From Sphingobium trunci (lineage in GTDB: Bacteria; Pseudomonadota; Alphaproteobacteria; Sphingomonadales; Sphingomonadaceae): a DNA stretch of 64,000 nt. The position numbers were made by a program, and so were the translations under genes. Where the stretch lies: the NCBI RefSeq assembly GCF_022664535.1, contig NZ_JAKUJY010000003.1:1-64000 (forward strand). The letters are read 5' to 3'. A model generated the notes under the pieces. It did no database searches. It was not told where the DNA came from and saw only the letters and a program-made list of their open reading frames with translations. Shown here one piece after another: positions 38,018-46,695 of the stretch (positions within the stretch are counted from its first letter, which is position 1; each line of letters begins with the position of its first letter).

Positions 38018-39313
38018 CTATCGCCGCCAGGCCGCGTCCGCTCGCAAATGCCTGCCCAGATCGCGGGATGCCCACATGTTCAAGAGCGAAATCGTGACCT
38101 TCAACTGCACCCGCGCTGTCTCATTGGTGGTGAAGACCGGATCGTAGCGATCCGCGGCAGCGCCCGGATCAGGTACTTCCCTCAGAATTGCGGGCGGGGC
38201 GGTCGTCATATGCAGCGCCGACATCATCACATGCAGTTCCAGATGGCGCGCGAGTTGGTGCCGGTCGAGCAATGGCCCCCCGGCGCACGCATATTCAGCG
38301 ATGAAGAGCTCCAGCAACTCGTCGAGATGCCGATCGTGCATTTCCGGCTCTGCCGCCCCGATGCAGCCCCAGATCGAAGCGGCCACCGGCATTTGCCCGA
38401 CGCTGCCCCAATCGATCAGGCCGGCCCGTAGCACGCCGTCCGGATCCCGCCAGAACCAGGCATTGTCGATATTGGCGTTCATGTGGCAGAGCGCGATCAT
38501 TTCCGGCCGTGAATGGAGGAACCGCCAGACATCCTCCTGCTGTTCGACCACCAGCGGCGCCGCGGCACAAAAATCCCTCAGGAAGACGCGATCGGCGATA
38601 TGCGCTGGTACCAGATGCGGATATCGCAGGATGAATTCCGCCAGGCGGTCGATCCTCTTGCCCAGCAGCGGCGCCTCCAGACGGGGGCGGCGGGCGATCA
38701 GCATGTCCAGCTCGAACGGGAACAGATGCTCCACCGCGCTGCCGAGCCTGCCTGATTTGTGTGCGCCCGGGAGTCGCGCCAGATTGGAGATCAATGTACT
38801 GTAATGCGCGACCGGCTCCGGCAGGATCTGATCCATGCATTTGGGGTGATGTGGCTCGATGACATCTTGACCATAGGCGATACGCTCGGTGATCAATATG
38901 CCGGTGAGCGTGTCCTGCTGAATATCCGCATAGAAGCATCTTGGCACGGCAATGGGAAAATCCGGATCGCGCGACAGGTTTGCGAGCCGCACTTCAGGAG
39001 GCATGTGATGGCGGCCGCCATCGCGCACCCTGTCCTGGAAGTTGCGTGAGAATTTCACGAACAGTTCGCGCGTCAAGTGCGGCGAGTCGCGTTCATAGGC
39101 GACCGAAAGCAGCGCCTTGACGCCAGTGCCGCCCAGCATCCATTGCTGAAGATCGGTGATGCGTGTGACCCTGTTATCCCGCCCAAGCACACCGCTGGCG
39201 CGAAAGGCGCGAGTCAGAAATTCAGGCCCACCCATTTTCAGCGCTTCAAGATGCGCGGGGAAATCGAGTCCGAATATATCGCCCCGTGCCCAATCCATGA
39301 TCGTCTCTGCCAT
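38018..39313 (-). CDS. APH-fold phosphotransferase-like protein with altered catalytic motif
   Basis: This 431-residue protein resembles the aminoglycoside-phosphotransferase/choline-kinase fold. It has FVKFSRNFQDR (nucleotide-lobe Lys) near residue 116 and a C-lobe ending GLIDWGSVGQMP, equivalent to the Mg-binding Asp. The Brenner motif reads CHMNANIDN instead of H-G-D-x4-N, so the usual catalytic Asp is Asn. The ATG at 39313 (MAETIMDWARGD) is chosen because upstream frame shows no family similarity. It is divergent from the GH65 gene. Relatives of this fold are often encoded beside acyl-CoA dehydrogenases, and such a cluster lies 2.4 kb to the right. Substrate is unknown; it may be a pseudokinase or use another base. 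Confidence 0.65.
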   Translation of the reverse strand: MAETIMDWARGDIFGLDFPAHLEALKMGGPEFLTRAFRASGVLGRDNRVTRITDLQQWMLGGTGVKALLSVAYERDSPHLTRELFVKFSRNFQDRVRDGGRHHMPPEVRLANLSRDPDFPIAVPRCFYADIQQDTLTGILITERIAYGQDVIEPHHPKCMDQILPEPVAHYSTLISNLARLPGAHKSGRLGSAVEHLFPFELDMLIARRPRLEAPLLGKRIDRLAEFILRYPHLVPAHIADRVFLRDFCAAAPLVVEQQEDVWRFLHSRPEMIALCHMNANIDNAWFWRDPDGVLRAGLIDWGSVGQMPVAASIWGCIGAAEPEMHDRHLDELLELFIAEYACAGGPLLDRHQLARHLELHVMMSALHMTTAPPAILREVPDPGAAADRYDPVFTTNETARVQLKVTISLLNMWASRDLGRHLRADAAWRR

Positions 39314-39497
39314 GAAACAGGGGCTAGCGCGGGATAGGATGGGGGCGCAATGAATAGGTCGCTGATCCTCTTCACAAATCACGCGCTCGACCGGCAAGTC
39401 GCGAGGGCCAGCCCTGGACATGGGCGGCTCTTCTGGGCGGCGAGGCCAGCACGCATGCAGCCGCGGAACCAAATATTTCGCCGCGCCTTTGTGCAGC

Positions 39498-41588
39498 ATG
39501 GCTTCACCATCCAGTCCTCTTGCGGTGCGCGGTATACGGGGCAATGACCTGCCGGCCTATGTCAGCAACGGCCTTATTGGCCTGCGCGTGTGCGAAGTGC
39601 CGCTTGTGCCGGGTTCCGCGATCCTGAACGGCGTTGTCGGCCTTTATCCTGAAGAGCCCCTGGAAGCCGCGATCCCGGTACCCTATCCGCTCTGCGGCGA
39701 CATCGGCATCGGCGAAGCCTGGATGTCCGAACAGCCATGGGCGGTCAGCGAACTGGAGCAGAGCTACGACTTCTCCGCTGGCGAACTGAACAGCAGCTTC
39801 CTGTTCCGGGTTGGAGAGAAAGCTGTTCTCGCGCGGATAATCACTTTTGCAAGCCGCAGCGATCCGGCGCTCGTCCTGCAGCAGCTCGAATTGAGCTCTG
39901 AGGCCGCCTGCGAGGTCAGGCTCCGCGCAATGATCGGAACCGCCCATGCGCGGGGGCATGTGGGCAGACGGATGATCGGCGCGGAAGCCCAGCCGGGGGA
40001 CGGCGCCTTGCTCTGGATCCCCGAAGGCGAAATGAGCTGCTGCGGCATTGCCTTTGCGAGCCAGTGCACAAACACGAGGGAGGAGCCGGTAATCCAACAG
40101 AAACACGGGTCTGGGCCGCTTATCAAGGAATATCGGGTGACGCTGAAGCCCGGCAAGCCGGTCCGCCTGCAGCAGGTCACTGCAATGATTCCGTCCATCG
40201 TGCACCATCGGCCGGACGAAGAGGCGGTCCGTCGCTTGGCGAAGGGGCTCGCTCTGGGCTTCGACAGGCTGCGGGCGTGCAATCGCGAACAATGGGACGA
40301 GATTTGGCAGGGGAGGATAGTCGTCGAAGGGGCCAACAGCCATCATCAGCGGCTGATCGATGCCGGCTTCTTCTACCTCAACAGTTCAGCGCACAGATCG
40401 TCCCCAGCCGCGACATCCATGTTCGGCCTCGCAAGCTGGCCCGGATATAATTATTATTATGGCCATGTGATGTGGGATATCGACGCTTTCTGCGTCCCGC
40501 CGCTCCTGTTGATCCAACCTGGGGCAGCGCGGAGCCTGCTCGACTTTCGCGCCAGGCATGTGGGCGCGGCAAAGGCCTATGCGAAGCTCGACGGTCATGG
40601 GGGCCTGCGTTTTCCATGGCAGGCGGCACCGCGTTCGGGGGAAGAGGCGAGCCCCGGTCCAGGCCCGGCTGCCGCCAATGCTGCGCATGTGTCGCTGCAT
40701 GTGGCCCGCGCCTTTGCTCTGCATGCCGATGCTACCGGCGACCGCCGCTATTTGCGGGATCATGGCTGGCCGATCTTGTCCGGGGTGGCCGACTGGCTGG
40801 TGGATCGCATGTCGACGACGGAAAACAGTATGAAGCTGTTGCGTGCGAACGGTCCGGCGGAGGTTCCCGATCCACCCGATAATGACAGCTTTACGTTGAT
40901 GACCGCCTGCGATTTGCTGCGCCGCACGATCCGCCTGGCCAGGTCCATCGATGCCGAGGTTCCGGTCTCATGGCATGGGCTGCTTGATCGCATTCGCCTG
41001 CCCGTGCGGAGCGACGGCGTGATTGCCTCTCACGAGAATTTCCGTGTCAATGAGGAGAAGGGCGCTACGCCATCGCCGCTGGCCGGGCTTTTCCCCATGC
41101 ATTATCCCGCTTCGGACCGAGAGAGTAAGGCGACGTTGGATTTCTTCCTCAAGCGCTGGCGCGACTATGTGGGTTCGCCCATGCTTTCGGCTTTCTATCC
41201 TGTCTGGGCCGCCATGGCAGGCGACAGGGGCCTTGCTCTCGCGCTGTTCGAGCAGGGCTATGCCGCCTATGACAAGGGCCGTTTCCACCAATGTCTGGAA
41301 TATCGGGAGGATCATCCCGATTCCAAGGTGCCGGCGGGTCCGTTCATGGCCAATATCGGCGGCATGCTGATGACGATGCTGATGGGGTTGCCGGGGCTGG
41401 AGATATCTGCGGCAGATCCCGCCACATGGGGCCGACGCCGGGTGGTACTGCCCTCCGGCTGGAAGAGCATCTCCGTCAATCGCATCTGGGCCGGCGGTCG
41501 TCCGATGCGCCTTGTCGCTCAACACGGCAAGGAATGCGCGGAACTGGTTCCCGGGTCAGAAACTATTCATTCCGCCGTTGAGGCTTGA
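39498..41588 (+). CDS. GH65-family glycoside hydrolase or phosphorylase
   Basis: This 696-residue (alpha/alpha)6-barrel protein resembles GH65 enzymes, especially the hydrolase branch (acid trehalase and glucosylgalactosyl-hydroxylysine glucosidase). YYYGHVMWDIDAFCVPPLLL near residue 320 matches the family GH-x-FWD-x-E pattern. ANGPAEVPDPPDNDSFT near residue 454 aligns with the GPDEYH-type loop holding the general acid Glu. No signal peptide is seen, so action is cytoplasmic. The ATG at 39498 (MASPSSPLAVRG) starts the conserved part; an upstream ATG at 39426 gives an unlike extension. It may act on alpha-linked disaccharides. Whether it is a hydrolase or phosphorylase is open. Confidence 0.72.
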   Translation: MASPSSPLAVRGIRGNDLPAYVSNGLIGLRVCEVPLVPGSAILNGVVGLYPEEPLEAAIPVPYPLCGDIGIGEAWMSEQPWAVSELEQSYDFSAGELNSSFLFRVGEKAVLARIITFASRSDPALVLQQLELSSEAACEVRLRAMIGTAHARGHVGRRMIGAEAQPGDGALLWIPEGEMSCCGIAFASQCTNTREEPVIQQKHGSGPLIKEYRVTLKPGKPVRLQQVTAMIPSIVHHRPDEEAVRRLAKGLALGFDRLRACNREQWDEIWQGRIVVEGANSHHQRLIDAGFFYLNSSAHRSSPAATSMFGLASWPGYNYYYGHVMWDIDAFCVPPLLLIQPGAARSLLDFRARHVGAAKAYAKLDGHGGLRFPWQAAPRSGEEASPGPGPAAANAAHVSLHVARAFALHADATGDRRYLRDHGWPILSGVADWLVDRMSTTENSMKLLRANGPAEVPDPPDNDSFTLMTACDLLRRTIRLARSIDAEVPVSWHGLLDRIRLPVRSDGVIASHENFRVNEEKGATPSPLAGLFPMHYPASDRESKATLDFFLKRWRDYVGSPMLSAFYPVWAAMAGDRGLALALFEQGYAAYDKGRFHQCLEYREDHPDSKVPAGPFMANIGGMLMTMLMGLPGLEISAADPATWGRRRVVLPSGWKSISVNRIWAGGRPMRLVAQHGKECAELVPGSETIHSAVEA

Positions 41589-41683
41589 GACAAAAGCCCA
41601 ACGCAAGGGAGCGCGCGCAGCAGTCCGGCCCGATACATTCGCCATTTGGGCGCCTCGACGGCAGGATGAAATGGGTCCTGACC

Positions 41684-42436
41684 CTAGGATGATTGGGCCG
41701 CGCGTTTCTCTCGTATGAGTTGCATCGACAAAACCATGTTGTTCACTTCCATGTCGAGTGCCGTCTCCATTACCGAATCCTCGGCGGTGTTGAGGCTCGA
41801 TTTCATCAGGCGCCAGGCGGACACATGGTTCGCCGCCAATGTCTTCGCGATCGCCATGGTCTCCCGTTCCAGATCTTCCGGTGCGAAAAGTTCCGAATAG
41901 ATGCCTTGCCGATAGGCCGTCTCGGCGTCCAGTTGACGGCCCAGAATGAACATCTTCCTGACTGCGCCGGCGCCGACGATCTTGGTCCAGAAATAGGTCG
42001 ATCCATAATCGCCCGAATAGCCGCGCTGATCGAAGGCGGGCGTGAAGGTTGCGGTGGTGCTGGCGAAGCGCAGGTCGCACGCACCCGCCAGTCCGATTCC
42101 GGCGCCCGCGACCGGGCCGTTGATCATCGCAATGGTCGGCTTGCCCATGTCGTGGAGCATCCGGCCCGTGTCGATGGTGCGGCGGCCGTGATAGATGCGC
42201 TGGTCGATCGGAAGGCTCGCGGAGGATGGCTGATCGCCCTTCATGTCTCCTCCCGCACAAAAGCCCCGACCTGCACCGGTGAGAACCACGCAGCGGATTT
42301 CATCGTTATAATATGCGTCGGCAACCGCTTCGCGGAGCCTGGCCATGAGGGGGATGTTCATGGCGTTCAGGCGATCGGGCCGATTCATGGTGATGATGCC
42401 GACATGATCCTCTATTCTGGTGATGACTTCATCCAT
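41684..42436 (-). CDS. Enoyl-CoA hydratase/isomerase family protein
   Basis: This 250-residue crotonase-fold enzyme has the oxyanion-hole segments AGRGFCAGGDMKGD near residue 60 and MINGPVAGAGIGLAGACDLRFAS near 103. The loop RGYSGDYGSTYFWTKIVGA near 138 places an Asp where PaaG-type isomerases have their catalytic acid, while the first hydratase Glu is not evident, so isomerase or unusual hydratase activity is possible. It acts on an acyl-CoA in the pathway of the neighbouring ligases and dehydrogenases. It is read toward the GH65 gene and is preceded by a 315-base gap with a candidate operator. Confidence 0.82.
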   Translation of the reverse strand: MDEVITRIEDHVGIITMNRPDRLNAMNIPLMARLREAVADAYYNDEIRCVVLTGAGRGFCAGGDMKGDQPSSASLPIDQRIYHGRRTIDTGRMLHDMGKPTIAMINGPVAGAGIGLAGACDLRFASTTATFTPAFDQRGYSGDYGSTYFWTKIVGAGAVRKMFILGRQLDAETAYRQGIYSELFAPEDLERETMAIAKTLAANHVSAWRLMKSSLNTAEDSVMETALDMEVNNMVLSMQLIREKRAAQSS

Positions 42437-42751
42437 CCTCGTATCCCCTATGCAAAACAGTTATTTCTTCACTTCCGGCTCCGGCCAGGCCTCATGCTCC
42501 CGTTCCCCGGGATTTGACGGGGCGCTGGGAGAAACGGCAGGCCCGGTCGATCGAAGGATGCGCCCCTTGTCGGCTTATGGGCATCTCTGCACTCCCCATA
42601 TTTCGCCCCCGCTCGCCGTTCCGGTCTGTCGCTATGGCCGTTAATTAGCTTAATAATATAACTGAAGCAACGTTATAAAGTCGAACTCGTACGATGCCGG
42701 TTTTGACGATGCCAGGGCTGGGAGCGCGCTGCCCCGGAGACCGGCAAAAGC
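42437..42751. other. 315-base gap with promoter of the enoyl-CoA hydratase gene
   Basis: No ORF with family similarity was seen. The right part (about 42630-42690) is AT-rich and contains TTAATTAGCTTAATAA at 42641-42656 and TTATAA at about 42673, which probably form the promoter and control site of the minus-strand hydratase gene. The left part is GC-rich and shows only a short inverted repeat around CCCCGGG near 42500. Confidence 0.5.
42641..42656. promoter_or_regulatory. Candidate GntR operator TTAATTAGCTTAATAA
   Basis: This imperfect palindrome recurs with one change (T for C on the matching strand) at 52939-52954 before the TonB receptor of the same cluster. The FadR-type regulator encoded at 42752-43516 is the natural candidate to bind it. 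Confidence 0.45.
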
Positions 42752-43516
42752 TCAATGGAAGACGTCCACCACCGCCGTTTTCCCCACCTTGGAGAGCCAG
42801 AAGGGCCCCGCCGTGGTCATGTGCCGGTGCCAATGCTCCTCGGCCTCAGGGCCATTGCCTGCTTCGATGATCTCGATCAGCCGGGCATGAGACCGATATC
42901 CTGCCTCGATCGATTTCGCGCTTTGGCCCGGCACGGGACCGTGGCGATAGGACACCTCTATGTGCCGTTCGGTTACGCCATAAAGTGCCTGCCCGACCAC
43001 CATCAGCGCAACATTCCCGCTCTGCGCGAGCAGCACGCTGTGGAACATGGCGATCGAACGGGCGCGTTCCGCATCGGTCGTGGCCTCGCGTTCGGCCTTG
43101 TACTGGACCCACAAAGCCTCGGCCGCTTCCCGGGGCCGCGATTCCGCCGCCAGCCGGGCCGACGGCGGTTCGATCAATGTGCGCGCGGCGTAGATTTCCT
43201 CGATCGTCGCGCCAAGCGCCTGCAGGGCAAGGCCCGCCGCCCGCGTGACCGCCTCGCCATTCAACGCATTGACGCGGGCTCCCCCGTTCGCGCCGCGGAC
43301 CACGGTGATGAGCCCTTCCACTTCGAGAATGCGGATCGCCTCCCGCACCGTAGGGCGGGACACTTCGAACTGGGCAATCAGACTGGCTTCCTGGGGCAAT
43401 CTTTCACCCGCCGCGATTTGTCCGCGTATGATGGCTTCGCGAAAATGGGCGGCGATAAGTTCGGCCGCCTTGGGAACGCGGACGGTTTTTGCGGAAATGG
43501 AACTGCTCATCTTCAC
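42752..43516 (-). CDS. GntR/FadR-family transcriptional regulator
   Basis: This 254-residue regulator has a winged helix (about 15-80: AELIAAHFREAIIRGQIAAGERLPQEASLIAQFEVSRPTVREAIRILEVEGLI) and an FCD-type helical domain (about 95-235). It is divergent from the feruloyl-CoA-synthase-like gene and precedes the enoyl-CoA hydratase gene on the same strand. The GTG at 43516 is kept because GAGGGG stands 6 bases before it; an ATG two codons later is possible. FadR-type proteins here usually respond to acyl-CoA or organic acids, so it probably controls this catabolic cluster. Confidence 0.88.
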   Translation of the reverse strand: MKMSSSISAKTVRVPKAAELIAAHFREAIIRGQIAAGERLPQEASLIAQFEVSRPTVREAIRILEVEGLITVVRGANGGARVNALNGEAVTRAAGLALQALGATIEEIYAARTLIEPPSARLAAESRPREAAEALWVQYKAEREATTDAERARSIAMFHSVLLAQSGNVALMVVGQALYGVTERHIEVSYRHGPVPGQSAKSIEAGYRSHARLIEIIEAGNGPEAEEHWHRHMTTAGPFWLSKVGKTAVVDVFH

Positions 43517-43684
43517 TGGTGTCCCCTCGGCCCGGTTGACCTTACCGGGATCATCTTAAGTGCCTCAAGGCCGCGGCTGCTACAACCTCCTATCCATGCT
43601 CTCTCCCCGGCGCGAGCGCGGCTTGTCCTCCCATATAAACCTTGTTATGAGATAAATAATATAACGAAATACGGAGGAGGCTAG

Positions 43685-45505
43685 GTGAATTACGCGGTCA
43701 AGCCGATAGAGTATGCGGATCTGCCTATTCACCCTCCAAAGGTGACATTCGAACGCCGGGAAGACGGCTCCATGCTGATGGATTCCGGATTCGTTCTGCC
43801 GCCGCTGCACCGTTCGATCGCCCAGCTCTTCATTGATCGGGTTGGGGAATATGGCGACCGCACGTTCATGGCACGGCGCAAGGTCCTGCCCGATGGTTCG
43901 CTGGGCGATTGGGAGAGGCTTTCCTTTGTCGAAGCGCTGGCGCGGGCGCGCTCCGTTGGCCAATGGTTCGTGGATCGGGGCGCGGGCCAGGACACGCCCC
44001 TGATGATCCTGTCGGGCAACGGCCTGGAACATGCCATCATGATGATGGGCGCGATGCTGGCAGCCGTGCCGGTGGTGTCGATCTCCAGCGGCTATTCCCT
44101 GTTGTCGAAGGATTTCGTGAAGCTGCGGCATTGCGTCGACATATGCCGTCCTGCCGTCATCTTCGCCGACGATGGCGAACGCTTCGCTCCCGCGCTTGCC
44201 GCCATCCGTGACTCCGGCGCCACCATCGTTACAGCAACCCCGCCGCCGCCCTCCGGTCCGGCCTCGGTGCCGCTGGCGGACCTGCTGGCCACCAATCCTG
44301 GCCCTGGCATCGACAAGGCCATGTCGGGAATCGAGCCGGACACCGTTGCGCGCTATGTCTTCACCTCCGGTTCCACGGGCATGCCCAAGGCGGTCGTGGT
44401 GACCCAGCGGATGATGACGGCGGTGGTCGCGCAGCATGACGCCTATTACCTGCCCGATGCGGATCCTTCGCTGAAATCCTATGTCTCCTGGTTGCCGTGG
44501 AGTCATATCGGCGGCGTCATTCTGGTCAGCGACGTCATCAACGAGGGTGCGACCCTCTATATCGACGATGGCCGCCCGCTTCCTGGACAATTTGAGGAAA
44601 GCGTGCGCAATCTGCGCGAGATCTCTCCGCGCGACTATTCCGGCGTGCCGATCCTGCTGGGCGAACTGGTCAAGGCGATGGAGAAGGATGAGACGCTGCG
44701 CCGCTCCTTCTTTCGCAGGCTGCGGTTCCTCAAATATGGCACGGCGAGCCTGTCGCAGGATATATTCGACAGGCTCCAGGCGATGGCTGTTGCCGAGACG
44801 GGTCAGGGCGTGCCGATCAGTTCCACCTATGGCACGACGGAGACACAGGGAATCTCGACCCCCACGCGGCCGGTCATCATCACCGGGGCGATCGGCACGC
44901 CATTCCCCGGCGTGGAGCTGAAACTGGCGCCGGTCGAGGACAAGCTGGAGATCCGGGTCCGGGGCGCGGCGGTCATGCCCGGCTATCTGGGCGATCCGGA
45001 AGGGACCGCCGCCGCTTTCGACGAGGAGGGGTTTTACCGCACGGGCGACGCTGCCCGGCTGGCCGACCCCGAACGGCCGGAACTGGGGCTGATCTTCGAC
45101 GGCAGGATTACGGAGAATTTCAAGCTGACCAGCGGCACCTGGGTGTCGGTCGGCAATCTTCGCGTGGCGTTGGTGGAGGCGTTCGCGCCCCTCGTCCAGG
45201 ATATCGTCATCGCCGGCCATGATCGCGAATATATCGCGCTGCTCGTCTGGCTGCGGGCCGGTCAGGGAGAGGGTTTGGCGCCGGAACTGCGCGCGCGGCT
45301 CGAAGAGAAAATGGCGGAGTGGAACCGGGCCAACAAGGGCTCCTCGACCCGCGTGGAACGTCTGATCATCCTGACCGAACCGCCAACCACGGAAGAAATC
45401 GCGGACAAGGGCTATATCAATCAGCGGGCCGTGCTGAGGCGGCGGGCGGACTTCGTCACCCGTCTCTATGCCGATCCGCCGGGCGAAGACGTGATCCGCG
45501 CCTGA
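43685..45505 (+). CDS. Feruloyl-CoA-synthase-like acyl-CoA ligase
   Basis: This 606-residue AMP-forming ligase activates a carboxylic acid as its CoA thioester. The phosphate loop YVFTSGSTGMPKAV is near residue 223, the substrate-site region SSTYGTTETQG near 379, and FYRTGDAARLADPE near 450. The C-terminal DKGYINQRAVLRRRA carries the catalytic Lys in the form typical of feruloyl-CoA synthases. The start is a GTG preceded by GGAGGAGG. It is divergent from the GntR gene. An aromatic acid or a bulky side-chain acid is likely, but the substrate is not readable from the sequence. Confidence 0.85.
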   Translation: MNYAVKPIEYADLPIHPPKVTFERREDGSMLMDSGFVLPPLHRSIAQLFIDRVGEYGDRTFMARRKVLPDGSLGDWERLSFVEALARARSVGQWFVDRGAGQDTPLMILSGNGLEHAIMMMGAMLAAVPVVSISSGYSLLSKDFVKLRHCVDICRPAVIFADDGERFAPALAAIRDSGATIVTATPPPPSGPASVPLADLLATNPGPGIDKAMSGIEPDTVARYVFTSGSTGMPKAVVVTQRMMTAVVAQHDAYYLPDADPSLKSYVSWLPWSHIGGVILVSDVINEGATLYIDDGRPLPGQFEESVRNLREISPRDYSGVPILLGELVKAMEKDETLRRSFFRRLRFLKYGTASLSQDIFDRLQAMAVAETGQGVPISSTYGTTETQGISTPTRPVIITGAIGTPFPGVELKLAPVEDKLEIRVRGAAVMPGYLGDPEGTAAAFDEEGFYRTGDAARLADPERPELGLIFDGRITENFKLTSGTWVSVGNLRVALVEAFAPLVQDIVIAGHDREYIALLVWLRAGQGEGLAPELRARLEEKMAEWNRANKGSSTRVERLIILTEPPTTEEIADKGYINQRAVLRRRADFVTRLYADPPGEDVIRA

Positions 45506-45584
45506 TCCGGGGGCATCGCGATCCCGCCGGTGCCGTCGACGGCAGGCGCGGGCTGTCGGCACGATGCGGCATTTGTGGGATGGT

Positions 45585-45607
45585 GTCGCGCCGCCGTATG
45601 GCGCGAC
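45585..45607. terminator. Hairpin between convergent ligase and dehydrogenase genes
   Basis: GTCGCGC and GCGCGAC form a perfect 7-bp stem with a 9-base loop, 80 bases after the ligase stop and 15 before the dehydrogenase stop. The position suits a shared terminator, though no clear T-run is present on either side. Confidence 0.4.
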
Positions 45608-45621
45608 CAAAGGTGTCTTTA

Positions 45622-46695
45622 TCAGTCCAGGCAGCCCAGCCGCACGGCCCGCTGCCGAAGGACGCCCGGCGTACCGCCATAGGCGAAGTCGAACATCGCC
45701 CGTTTGACCCAGATCTGCAGGTCATATTCCCACGTATAGCCTATGCCGCCGTGCAGCTCGATGGCGCTGCGCGCCATGTGCATGTAGCGGTCGGCAAGAT
45801 GGGCCTTGGCCAGGGCGATCGTACGGCTGCGATCCGCGAGATCGAGGTCGAAGCACAAGGCCGCATACCAGAGCAGGCCCCGGCACGGCTCCACCTCGCA
45901 CAGCAGATTGGCAAGCTGGTGCTTCACGCCCTGAAAGCCGCCGATCGGGCGGCCGAACTGGACGCGCGTGCGGGCATAGTCGGCGGTCAACTCCATGACC
46001 CGGCTTGCCCCGCCAAAGGCGTCCGCGCAAAGCAGCACCAGCAGTGCGTCGTAAATCCGTGGACCCGCCGCGATCGGCAACGGATCGGCCACGGCATCGG
46101 TGAAGTGCAGGTCGAACAGGCGTCGGCTGCGGTCGGACCCATCGAGCGGGGTGATCGTCACGGAAGGTGGCGCCATTTCGACGATCGTCAGACCGCCGCC
46201 CGCCAGGCCGACGACCACCAGGTCGGCGGCATCGGCGCCCACCGCGAAGCCGCCTGCGCCGTTCAGCTTGCTGTCCTCCACACGCAGCGTCCAGTCCTCC
46301 GGCTCCCATCCCTGCGCGCCGCCCAGCGCGACGGTGGCGATGCTTGATCCGTCGGCCAGCCGCGGTAGCCAGCGCTGCTTCTGCTCCGGGCTGCCGGCGA
46401 CCTGCACGGCCAGCGCCGCGAGAACATGTCCCGTATAGCCGCCGGGCGCGGCTTCCTGCCCCAGCACCTCGCACACCAGCGCGAGGTCGACGAGCTTGAG
46501 GCCGAGGCCGCCATAATCCTGATCGATGCCCACGCCCAGCGCACCGAGCGCGACCAGCCCGTCCCGAAATTCCGGCGCATGTCCATCGGCGGAATCGAAG
46601 GCGGCGCGGTGCAACTGCCCTTTGCCGATCCCCCGCACGCAGCTTCGCACCGCATCCTGCAGCGCGATCTGATCGTCGGACAGATGGAAGTTCAT
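45622..46695 (-). CDS. Acyl-CoA dehydrogenase, short partner subunit
   Basis: This 357-residue acyl-CoA dehydrogenase-fold protein has DDQIALQDAVRSCVRG at the start, ALGALGVGIDQDYGGLGL near residue 50, TADYARTRVQFGRPIGGFQGVKHQLA near 230 and SAIELHGGIGYTWEYDLQIWVKRA near 310. The ATG at 46695 overlaps the upstream dehydrogenase stop (ATGA), indicating a stoichiometric pair. Such paired dehydrogenases form heterotetramers in steroid and related side-chain catabolism. The complementary subunit carries the better FAD-binding C-terminus. Exact acyl-CoA substrate is unknown. Confidence 0.85.
   Translation of the reverse strand: MNFHLSDDQIALQDAVRSCVRGIGKGQLHRAAFDSADGHAPEFRDGLVALGALGVGIDQDYGGLGLKLVDLALVCEVLGQEAAPGGYTGHVLAALAVQVAGSPEQKQRWLPRLADGSSIATVALGGAQGWEPEDWTLRVEDSKLNGAGGFAVGADAADLVVVGLAGGGLTIVEMAPPSVTITPLDGSDRSRRLFDLHFTDAVADPLPIAAGPRIYDALLVLLCADAFGGASRVMELTADYARTRVQFGRPIGGFQGVKHQLANLLCEVEPCRGLLWYAALCFDLDLADRSRTIALAKAHLADRYMHMARSAIELHGGIGYTWEYDLQIWVKRAMFDFAYGGTPGVLRQRAVRLGCLD

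Noticed and set aside
43580..45610. 676-codon open frame on the minus strand
   Set aside because: It lies antisense to the feruloyl-CoA-synthase-like gene, shows no family motif and has the biased composition of a GC-rich shadow frame.
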